DNA of 21,606 bases from JBGPTK01 sp041497605 (GTDB lineage: Bacteria; Acidobacteriota; Terriglobia; Acidiferrales; UBA7541), in contig JBGQGW010000029.1 of the NCBI GenBank assembly GCA_041497605.1, positions 1 to 21,606 on the forward strand, in the 5' to 3' direction. Positions 1-6,672 of the stretch are shown in pieces; the stretch's first letter is position 1, and every line of letters starts with the position of its first letter. The notes beneath the pieces are model-generated. The model saw only the letters and a program-made list of their open reading frames with translations, searched no databases and was not told where the DNA came from. A program made the position numbers and the translations under genes.

Positions 1-1
1 C

Positions 2-2506
2 GGAGAAATTCATCTCTACGATCTCTCTTCGCGCCGTGAACACAAGGTGGATATCCGCGTCACGGGCGAGCTGCCGGAAGTGCGCCCGCACTTCGAATCC
101 GTCGCCAAGCACATCCTCTCCGCGAACATTTCGCCCACCGGAGCCCGCGCCGTCTTCGAAGCCCACGGCGAAGTCCTCACCGTGCCCGCCGAAAAGGGCG
201 ACGTCCGCAACATCACCAATTCTCCCGGCATCGCCGACCGCACTCCGTCCTGGTCGCCCGACGGCAAATGGATCGCCTACTTTTCCGATGAATCCGGCGA
301 ATATGCGCTTCACCTGCGCGATCAAAATGGAATGGGTGAAGTCCGCAAGATAAATCTGGGCACGCCGCCATCCTATTTCTACGACCCGATCTGGTCGCCC
401 GACAGCAAGAAGATTACCTACACCGATAAACGCCTCAATCTCTGGTACGTCGATCTCGACAAGGGCGCGCCGGTAAAAATCGACACCGATACCTACGACA
501 CTCCCGTGCGCAACATCGATCCTTCCTGGTCGCCCGATAGCCGCTGGATCACCTACACGAAGATGATGCCCAATCACATGCGCGTCGTCTTCGTTTATTC
601 GCTCGAATCCGGCAAAAGCACCGCGATCACCGATGGGATGAGCGACGCCGAATTCGCCGTGTTCGATAAAAACGGCAAGTCGCTCTACTTCACCGCCAGC
701 ACCAACATCGGCCCCACCACCGGTTGGCTCGACATGTCGAGCTTCGATCACACGGTTACGCGCAGCGCCTACGTCGTCGTCCTGCGCAAAGATCTTCCCT
801 CACCGCTCGCTCCCGAAAGCGATGAAGAAAAAGTGAAGGGCGCGGACAAACAGGATAAGAAAGATGATTCCGCCGAAAAAAAAGATGACGTGAAAGAGGA
901 CAAGAAAGACGAAAAGAAAGACGCCAAGAAGCCGGATGAACCTGCTCCCGTCACGATTGATTTCGAAAACATTGGCCAGCGGGTTCTGTCTCTCCCGATT
1001 CCGGCTCGCGACTATATCGCCATGGAAACCGGCAAATCCGGCGAGCTTTATCTCCTCGAAGCGCCTCCGGGTCCCGGCGCTCCCGGGCCGCAAGCCTTAA
1101 TCCTGCACAAATTCGATCTCGCCAAGCGCAAGACGGATACATTCCTCTCCGGCATTCAGGGTTTCGAAATTTCTTTCAACGGAGAGAAAATCCTCTACTC
1201 CCAGGCTGGTCATTGGGCAATCGTGCCCACCGCTGCACCCCCCAAGCCGGTTGACGGAATGCTCAAGCTGGAACAGATGGAAGTGTGGGTCGATCCCCGC
1301 GCCGAATGGAAGCAGATCTACCACGAAGTGTGGCGAATCCAGCGCGATTACCTTTACGATCCCAATCTTCACGGCCTCAACTTGCCGGTGACCGAGAACA
1401 AATATGCGCAATTCCTCGACGGGATTGGCAGCCGCGACGACTTGAATTATTTGTTCCGCGAGATGCTCGGGCAAATCAATATCGGCCACATGTTTGTGGG
1501 CGGCGGCGACGTCCCGGAAATGCAGCCGGTGAAGGTCGGCCTGCTCGGCGCCGACTACTCCATCGAAAACGGACGCTACCGTTTCTCGCGAGTTTACAAC
1601 GGTGAAAATTGGAACCCGCAGCTTCACGCGCCCCTCACGCAGCCGGGCGTAAACGTAAAAGCAGGCGAATATCTCCTCGCCGTAAATGGCCGCGAGCTCC
1701 ACGCCACTGACAACGTCTATAGCTTCTTCCTCGAAACCGCGGGCAGGCAGATCGTGCTCAAAGTGGGACCAAATGCCGATGGCGCAGGCTCCCGCGAAGT
1801 CACCGTTGTTCCCGTCGACAACGAAACCAACTTGCGCAACCGCGCCTGGATCGAAGACAACCTCCGCAAGGTGGACGAAATGAGCGGCGGCAAGCTCGCC
1901 TATGTTTATTTGCCGAACACCGCCGGCGGTGGCTTCACCAACTTCAATCGCTATTACTTCGCGCAGGTGGGCAAGCAGGGAGCCGTGATTGATGAGCGGT
2001 TTAACTCCGGCGGCGCGATCGCCGATTACATCATCGAGTACATGCAGCGGAAACTGTGGAGCTATTGGACCTCGCGCGAAGGCGAAGTTTTCTCCTCGCC
2101 TCTTGATTCCATCTATGGCGCAAAAGTGATGATCGTCAATGAATATGCGGGTTCAGGCGGCGATGCCATGCCCTGGTATTTCAAGCACGAAGGCGTCGGC
2201 AAGTTGGTCGGCAAACGCACCTGGGGCGGGTTGGTCGGAATCTTCGATTATCCGCAATTGATCGACGGTGGATTCGTCACCGCCCCACGCGTCGCGTTTT
2301 TCAATCCCGATGGCCAGTGGGACGTTGAAAATCATGGCACCGATCCCGATATCGAGGTCGAATTTGATCCGCACGCCTGGCGTGAAGGCCACGATCCGCA
2401 GCTCGAAAAGGCGGTCCAGGTGGTACTGGATGAGCTGAAAAAGAATCCGCCTCCAGCCCTGACGCCAAAGCCGCCACCCTATCCGAATTACAGCAAGGAT
2501 CGCTAA
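2..2506 (+). CDS. Tricorn-like S41 peptidase, 5'-truncated by window edge
   Basis: The open frame runs in from the left edge without a start; GTG at 47 is in frame but lies inside the propeller, so the gene begins off-window. Residues below count from 47. The N-terminal part has PD40/WD-like propeller blades with the motifs SPDGKWIAYFSD, SPDSKKITYTDK and SPDSRWITYTK. A Lys/Asp/Glu-rich linker follows (about 257-302). Then come the helical C1 part, a PDZ-like stretch (about 535-600) and the S41 catalytic core. His481 (GQINIGHMF), the nucleophile Ser703 (AGSGGDAMP) and Glu761 (VENHGTDPD) match the tricorn catalytic residues. Tricorn's Ser next to the His is Gly here. Family members degrade peptides; acidobacterial ones are usually about 1,050-1,100 residues, so roughly 250 are missing. 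It converges on the next gene, with two hairpins between. Confidence 0.93.
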   Translation, partial: GEIHLYDLSSRREHKVDIRVTGELPEVRPHFESVAKHILSANISPTGARAVFEAHGEVLTVPAEKGDVRNITNSPGIADRTPSWSPDGKWIAYFSDESGEYALHLRDQNGMGEVRKINLGTPPSYFYDPIWSPDSKKITYTDKRLNLWYVDLDKGAPVKIDTDTYDTPVRNIDPSWSPDSRWITYTKMMPNHMRVVFVYSLESGKSTAITDGMSDAEFAVFDKNGKSLYFTASTNIGPTTGWLDMSSFDHTVTRSAYVVVLRKDLPSPLAPESDEEKVKGADKQDKKDDSAEKKDDVKEDKKDEKKDAKKPDEPAPVTIDFENIGQRVLSLPIPARDYIAMETGKSGELYLLEAPPGPGAPGPQALILHKFDLAKRKTDTFLSGIQGFEISFNGEKILYSQAGHWAIVPTAAPPKPVDGMLKLEQMEVWVDPRAEWKQIYHEVWRIQRDYLYDPNLHGLNLPVTENKYAQFLDGIGSRDDLNYLFREMLGQINIGHMFVGGGDVPEMQPVKVGLLGADYSIENGRYRFSRVYNGENWNPQLHAPLTQPGVNVKAGEYLLAVNGRELHATDNVYSFFLETAGRQIVLKVGPNADGAGSREVTVVPVDNETNLRNRAWIEDNLRKVDEMSGGKLAYVYLPNTAGGGFTNFNRYYFAQVGKQGAVIDERFNSGGAIADYIIEYMQRKLWSYWTSREGEVFSSPLDSIYGAKVMIVNEYAGSGGDAMPWYFKHEGVGKLVGKRTWGGLVGIFDYPQLIDGGFVTAPRVAFFNPDGQWDVENHGTDPDIEVEFDPHAWREGHDPQLEKAVQVVLDELKKNPPPALTPKPPPYPNYSKDR
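815..950 (+). other. Lys/Asp/Glu-rich low-complexity linker in the tricorn-like protease
   Basis: This stretch encodes about 45 residues that are almost only K, D, E, A and P, with repeated KKD/DKK words. It joins the propeller to the catalytic half. Such charged linkers are typically disordered. The antisense frames over it are open only because of this skewed composition. Confidence 0.8.
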
Positions 2507-2532
2507 CTACAATCAGAACGAATTGTCATTCC

Positions 2533-2557
2533 TCGGGCCGGATGCTCTCCGGCCCGA
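2533..2557. terminator. Hairpin between convergent genes, probable bidirectional terminator
   Basis: A perfect 10-bp inverted repeat (TCGGGCCGGA / TCCGGCCCGA) with a 5-nt loop lies 26 bp after the tricorn-like stop. The T-tract is weak (AGAATTCTTT), but the position between two convergent genes fits transcription termination. Confidence 0.6.
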
Positions 2558-2574
2558 AGAATTCTTTCAGCTGG

Positions 2575-2605
2575 ATTCCGTAGAATTCATCCGGCTCTAC
2601 GGAAT
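2575..2605 (-). terminator. Second hairpin, abutting the stop of the membrane-protein gene
   Basis: A perfect 10-bp inverted repeat (ATTCCGTAGA / TCTACGGAAT) with an 11-nt loop starts immediately after the minus-strand stop codon at 2606. It contains GAATTC words and has no clear T-run. It may end the minus-strand transcript together with the hairpin at 2533-2557. Confidence 0.45.
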
Positions 2606-3550
2606 TCACGCCGAATCTTTCACCAGCCGCGTCTCCCGCGAAAAATGCCCCAGCAAATAAGCCGTCAACCCCGCCGCCAATCCCCCGCTGATAATAATCG
2701 TCTCCCAAACTAATCCCACCGCCACCGCCAATGCCGCCGCCGCGCCAAATGGAGTCAGCAACGCAGCCAGTGCAGCCTCCCGCACTCCAATTCCGCCCTG
2801 CGTCAGCGGTACCAGGGCCGCAATTTTCGCCAGCGGCCACGCAAAAAACCATACCCGCAGCGGCAGATGCAGCCCGCAGGCTTCCGCCACTTGCGCCGTG
2901 AGAAGCACGAACAGTCCTTGCACAACGATGGCAAGACTCAGCACCACCAGCACATACTGCGGCTGCCGCAAGAGCGATCGCCACGCAATCACCAACCGTA
3001 CCAGCCGCCTCCGCATCCGGTACGAAAATCGCCGTGCCGGAAGAAACAGCACGATGGCCCCCAGCAAAATGGCAAGCGCACCGAACGCCGCCGCCACGAT
3101 CAAGAAAATTCTGCGACTCGCGGGACTGAGCGATCCCGGCACTAGCACCGCGCCGAACACCGCCAGCGTCCCCAGCGCCATCACGTCCATCAACCGGTCC
3201 AGCAAACTCCCCAGCAAAATTCCGGCTTTGCTCCGGCCCAATTTCAGCGCCAGTCCCGCGCGGACCACGTCCCCACCCACAATGGATGGCAGAAACAACG
3301 TGCTGAACAGCCCCGCAAAATAACTTCGCGCCGCTTGAGGGAAACTCAATCCCGCGCCCGCCAGATTCACCATCATCCGCCATTTGCTGACGGCAATCGT
3401 GTGCGCCAGCAAATAGCCTGCCAGCATTAGCAGCCACAGCCCCAGCGGCAGTCGGCCCATCGCCACCCCCACTTGCCGCAAGGGCAAAAAGTGGAAGAGC
3501 AGCGCCAGGATGAGCACGCTCCCGCCAACGCGAAGCAGCGTGAAGAACAT
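2606..3550 (-). CDS. YbhN/AglD-type flippase-like membrane protein (LPG_synthase_TM family)
   Basis: A polytopic protein of about 314 residues with eight or so hydrophobic segments. It carries family signatures: the LFLPSIVGGDVVRA region followed by LLGSLLDRLMDV, and later PLTQGGIGVREAAL. These are typical of the lysylphosphatidylglycerol synthase transmembrane / YbhN (UPF0104) family, whose members move or handle lipid-linked substrates in the inner membrane. The catalytic transferase domain of true MprF is absent, so lysyl-PG synthesis is not implied. The start chosen is ATG at 3550, right before the first membrane helix. The frame stays open to a GTG at 3673, but those extra 41 residues are polar and unlike the family, and neither start has a good ribosome binding site. 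Confidence 0.88.
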   Translation of the reverse strand: MFFTLLRVGGSVLILALLFHFLPLRQVGVAMGRLPLGLWLLMLAGYLLAHTIAVSKWRMMVNLAGAGLSFPQAARSYFAGLFSTLFLPSIVGGDVVRAGLALKLGRSKAGILLGSLLDRLMDVMALGTLAVFGAVLVPGSLSPASRRIFLIVAAAFGALAILLGAIVLFLPARRFSYRMRRRLVRLVIAWRSLLRQPQYVLVVLSLAIVVQGLFVLLTAQVAEACGLHLPLRVWFFAWPLAKIAALVPLTQGGIGVREAALAALLTPFGAAAALAVAVGLVWETIIISGGLAAGLTAYLLGHFSRETRLVKDSA

Positions 3551-3729
3551 CGCGCGGCTGGAGAATCGAGACTGGGCCGGTTGATTCACAGGGGAAATCG
3601 TCGCGCCATTATGCTGTGCCACCCTTCCGCGAACAAGGCTTTCACAAAAACGTTTCCAGCAATCCGGTTCCACCGCTGATTGCTGTATGATATTCGCCTT
3701 TGGATCACAGATTAACGGAGAGACAATTC

Positions 3730-4743
3730 GTGAAAAAGAAGATTCGCGTTGCTCAGTATGGGATCGGCCCCATCGGCGCCTCGATTGTCCGCCTGATGCG
3801 GCAGAAGCAGGCGCTCGAAATCGTTGGCGCGATTGATACTGATCCCGCCAAGGTAGGACGCGATCTTGGCGAAGTCGTTGGCGCTCCGGATGCTCCCTGG
3901 GGCATCTTGGTTTCGGATGATGCCAAGAAGGTTCTCGACGGGCCCGTGGACGCCGTGATTCATTCCACCTCGTCCTATCTGACCAACGTGGCCGGCCAGC
4001 TCACCGCCTGTTTGCAGGCAGGCTGCTGCGTCGTCTCCACCTGTGAAGAACTCGCGTATCCGTTCCGCAAGCATCCCGATCTCTCGGCAAAGCTCGACGA
4101 ACTCGCGAAAGAAGAAGGCGTGGCTCTCGTCGGCACGGGGGTGAATCCGGGATTCGTGATGGATAAACTTGTGCTTACGCTCGCATCCGTCTCGCAGCGC
4201 GTCGACTCCGTCAAGGTCACCCGGATCGTGGACGCCTCCAAGCGGCGCTTGCCGCTCCAGAAAAAAATTGGCGCGGGCATGACCGTCGAGGAATTCCGCG
4301 AAAAAGTCGCCGCCGGCGTGATCAAGCATCACGGCCTGCCGGAATCTATCGCCATGATTGCCGACGGAATGAGCTTCGCCCTGGACGACATCACTGAAAC
4401 TATCGAGCCTGCCGTGGCCGATGAGCGCGTGAAGACGGAATTCCTGGAAGTGGAGCCCGGCCAGGTGGCCGGCGTTCACCAGATCGCTCGCGGCATCTCC
4501 GGCGGCGAAACGCTGATTTATCTGGAACTGAAAATGTACGTGGGCGCGAAGGGATCTTCCGACACGATTGAACTGGCCGGCGTGCCGAATATCAATCTCA
4601 CGATTCCTGGCGGCACGCATGGCGACATCGCCACCGCAGCCGTCGTCGTCAATGCCATCCCGTTGATCCTCGCCGCCCCCGCGGGTCTGCGCACCGCCCG
4701 CGATCTCCCGGTCGGCTTTTTCTCCGCCAACGCCCGGCCCTGA
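3730..4743 (+). CDS. DapB / 2,4-diaminopentanoate dehydrogenase-like NAD(P) oxidoreductase
   Basis: A protein of 337 residues. The N-terminal Rossmann fold starts with KIRVAQYGIGPIGASIVRLM and continues with EIVGAIDTDPAKVGRDL, as in dihydrodipicolinate reductase-fold enzymes. The middle has CVVSTCEELAYPF and GTGVNPGFVMD, which are typical of the 2,4-diaminopentanoate dehydrogenase-like branch. The C-terminal IPGGTHGDIATAAVVVNAIP segment fits the same family. GTG at 3730 is chosen because GGAGAG lies 7 nt upstream; an in-frame TTG at 3700 has no such site. The substrate cannot be told from sequence: true DapB activity is unlikely because family members of this type act on other amino-ketone or amine substrates. 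It is divergent from the membrane-protein gene and stands alone. Confidence 0.85.
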   Translation: MKKKIRVAQYGIGPIGASIVRLMRQKQALEIVGAIDTDPAKVGRDLGEVVGAPDAPWGILVSDDAKKVLDGPVDAVIHSTSSYLTNVAGQLTACLQAGCCVVSTCEELAYPFRKHPDLSAKLDELAKEEGVALVGTGVNPGFVMDKLVLTLASVSQRVDSVKVTRIVDASKRRLPLQKKIGAGMTVEEFREKVAAGVIKHHGLPESIAMIADGMSFALDDITETIEPAVADERVKTEFLEVEPGQVAGVHQIARGISGGETLIYLELKMYVGAKGSSDTIELAGVPNINLTIPGGTHGDIATAAVVVNAIPLILAAPAGLRTARDLPVGFFSANARP

Positions 4744-4766
4744 TCTCCGTTTCTCGAGGAATCCCC

Positions 4767-4796
4767 TGTAGGGGCGGGTCTCCGGCCCCGCCCGCC
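4767..4796. repeat. GC-rich palindromic (REP-like) element, possible terminator
   Basis: A TGTAGGGGCGGG prefix is followed by a 7-bp inverted repeat, GGGCGGG (4772-4778) and CCCGCCC (4787-4793). It sits in the 76-bp gap between two convergent genes. The TGTAGGG prefix recurs in the palindrome at 9574-9604, which suggests a dispersed element rather than a dedicated terminator. No T-run of note follows. Confidence 0.45.
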
Positions 4797-4819
4797 TTTC
4801 TGGCAAATTTCGAATCGAA

Positions 4820-5701
4820 CTAATTCTTTTTCCAATATTTTGCCACCGCCGCATAATCCACATCTTCTTTGGTCGTGGCTTTCACAGCGCTGTAAGTGTC
4901 ATGCGCCGCCTTTGTGGCCGGCAGCGGCACATTCCTCTCTTTCGCCAGCTCCACCGCCAGCCCCAGGTCCTTCAGCATCAGCCGGAGCGGAAAACTTGGC
5001 GCGAATTCACCCTTCAGAATTAGCGGCGCTTTCACGTCCAGCACGGGCGCGCGCCCCATGCTCAATTGCATCACCTCCATCAATCGTTCGGCCTCGACGC
5101 CTGCACTCGTCACCAGCGCGATTGCTTCCGCCAGCGCTTGCACTTCCAGCGCCAGAATCGCATTGGTCGCGATCTTCACCGTTTGCCCCGCGCCATTTCC
5201 GCCCATCAGAAGAAATCGCTTCCCCAGGGTGCTCAGCACCGGCTCAACCCGATCGAGCACTTCGCGTTTTCCGCCCACCATGAAAACCAGTTCGCCTTTC
5301 TCCGCGCCCCATGTGCCGCCCGTCACCGGAGCGTCCAGAAAATCCACGCCATGCTCGGCGCACGCCGCGGCCACGCGCTTCGCCAGCGCCGGCGACACCG
5401 TGCTCGAATCGATCAGCACGCTGCCCCGGCGCAAACCTGCCAGTGCTCCCGGTGCCGATCCATTCGCGCCCCACAAAACATTTTCGAGCGCCGCCGGGTC
5501 GCTCACAATCGTAATCAGCACATCGGCTGCGGCCGCCGCATCTTTCGGAGTTGCCGCAAACTTCGCGCCTTGCTGCACCAGTTCATCGGCCTTGGCCCGC
5601 GTGCGATTCCATACCACCAGCGGAAATCCTGCCTTCAGCAAATTCCGTCCCATGGGCTTGCCCATCAATCCAAGCCCGATCAGTCCAACAGTTGGCTTCA
5701 T
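4820..5701 (-). CDS. Beta-hydroxyacid dehydrogenase (3-hydroxyisobutyrate dehydrogenase / GLYR family)
   Basis: A protein of 293 residues, the usual family length. The N-terminal dinucleotide-binding motif is GLIGLGLMG (6-14). WNRT (31-34) after the second strand suggests NADP(H) preference. The substrate-binding signature DAPVTGGTWGAEKGELVFMVGG lies at 123-144, and the catalytic Lys is K176 in GQTVKIATN. This combination is typical of 3-hydroxyisobutyrate dehydrogenases and of glyoxylate/succinic semialdehyde reductases, which reduce small aldehydes or oxidise beta-hydroxyacids in the cytosol. Which of these it is cannot be decided here. ATG at 5701 is supported by GGGAGG 5 nt upstream. A 114-bp gap separates it from the next upstream gene on the same strand. 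Confidence 0.92.
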   Translation of the reverse strand: MKPTVGLIGLGLMGKPMGRNLLKAGFPLVVWNRTRAKADELVQQGAKFAATPKDAAAAADVLITIVSDPAALENVLWGANGSAPGALAGLRRGSVLIDSSTVSPALAKRVAAACAEHGVDFLDAPVTGGTWGAEKGELVFMVGGKREVLDRVEPVLSTLGKRFLLMGGNGAGQTVKIATNAILALEVQALAEAIALVTSAGVEAERLMEVMQLSMGRAPVLDVKAPLILKGEFAPSFPLRLMLKDLGLAVELAKERNVPLPATKAAHDTYSAVKATTKEDVDYAAVAKYWKKN

Positions 5702-5815
5702 CCGTTCCTCCCTTTTCGCCCTCGAATATAACCGCCGAGAAACGGATTCGCAAAGCGTACCTAGCTGATGCGGGGTGGCCTTTGGAGTTTGGAGAGGAAA
5801 GTGAGAGCCGTCGCG

Positions 5816-6097
5816 CTAGAAATCGGTTCGCTGGGAGGGCCGTGGGGCTGGACTCTGCGTGCTCGAAGAAGTCGCAGGCGCGTCAGGATCGTCCGAATGT
5901 TCGGAAATTCGAGCAATACACGGATAGGGAATTTCCAGGCGCAAAGTTTTCATCGTTCCGCCCTGGGAAAAGCGTTCTTCGAGGAAGATCGACTTCCCCG
6001 AATCCTGGACCAACGTGCCGGTCGCGGACAATTGGATGTCGCTGGCGCGGTAGTGAACGTCTACATGTTTACCTACAAGTATATTAAAGCGGGTCAT
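5816..6097 (-). CDS. Small hypothetical protein (93 aa)
   Basis: I do not recognise a named family. The first 65 residues look like a compact beta-rich domain (NILVGKHVDVHYR, ATGTLVQDSGKSIFLEERF, KTLRLEIPYPCIARI). The last 25 or so are a Pro/Ser/Thr-rich tail. There is no signal peptide or membrane helix. ATG at 6097 is used; the ribosome binding site is weak (GAAAG). Support for it being real comes from its protein-like composition and from the palindromic operator-like site just upstream (6114-6158). An Sm-like or PilZ-like small beta barrel is possible but not demonstrated. Confidence 0.65.
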   Translation of the reverse strand: MTRFNILVGKHVDVHYRASDIQLSATGTLVQDSGKSIFLEERFSQGGTMKTLRLEIPYPCIARISEHSDDPDAPATSSSTQSPAPRPSQRTDF

Positions 6098-6113
6098 ACA
6101 TAAACTTTCACAG

Positions 6114-6158
6114 TAGTACGAAAATCCGTCAATAGTACGATTAGTTGGATCGTACTAT
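6114..6158. promoter_or_regulatory. Operator-like palindrome with three TAGTACGA words
   Basis: TAGTACGA occurs at 6114-6121 and 6133-6140, and inverted (TCGTACTA) at 6150-6157. The last two form a perfect 10-bp inverted repeat, ATAGTACGAT / ATCGTACTAT, around a 7-nt centre. The cluster ends 17 bp before the start of the 93-residue gene on the minus strand, where a repressor would block its promoter. The cognate regulator is unknown. Confidence 0.55.
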
Positions 6159-6229
6159 AAGCAACGAGTGCCACCGCCGCTCATGCAAGTCAAAATACCT
6201 GAGTGATCTTCGCCGATGGACACCCGGCC

Positions 6230-6592
6230 TCAGTGGTGCCCGCCGCCGTGCCCCGCCGCCGGTTCCTCGTGCGCCATGGTGGGCACAGCCTCGACGGACT
6301 TTAATCGCAAATCGGCCGTGAGCATCAACACCAGCGGCGTAACGATGCTGAGTGTAAGAAATCCATAGAGCAGGGGCAGCAGCCACCCCAGCATTTCTCC
6401 GCCTGATTTCTTTGCGGCAAAACAATAAATCGCCGCGCCCGCCGCCAGTCCCACGGCTACAGCAAGATTCCGGCTGACGGTCGCAATTTCGAGCGGCCGT
6501 TGGCAGCCTGGGCACACCAGATCATAGGAGCGCGCCACAACCGCACCCGCGAGCACCACAGCTAAACAATAAGGACATTTGCGGATCGCCAC
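6230..6592 (-). CDS. Zinc-ribbon membrane protein with His-rich tail
   Basis: A protein of 120 residues. The N-terminus has two CxxC knuckles (C6/C9 and C27/C30), which should bind one zinc. Two hydrophobic segments follow (about 42-60 and 67-95). The C-terminal tail is HEEPAAGHGGGHH, a possible second metal-binding patch. GTG at 6592 is supported by GGGAGGAG about 7 nt upstream. It lies 80 bp downstream of ribonuclease R on the same strand and may be co-transcribed. No function can be assigned; it is not a known named family to me. Confidence 0.78.
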   Translation of the reverse strand: MAIRKCPYCLAVVLAGAVVARSYDLVCPGCQRPLEIATVSRNLAVAVGLAAGAAIYCFAAKKSGGEMLGWLLPLLYGFLTLSIVTPLVLMLTADLRLKSVEAVPTMAHEEPAAGHGGGHH

Positions 6593-6672
6593 TGGATCTC
6601 CTCCCGAAAGAAAAAGAGCCTACTGGAATCTCCTCCGGCTGGAAAGGCTTCGTTTGCATTCGAGAAACTGGT

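Noticed and set aside
2526..3437. Second minus-strand frame of 303 codons over the YbhN-like gene
   Set aside because: It overlaps the real frame on the same strand and gives an Ala/Gly-repeat translation with no membrane helices or motifs.
3712..4863. Minus-strand open frame of 383 codons opposite the DapB-like oxidoreductase
   Set aside because: It is fully antisense to a gene with clear Rossmann and family motifs; its translation is rich in Arg, Gly and His, as expected of a mirror frame.
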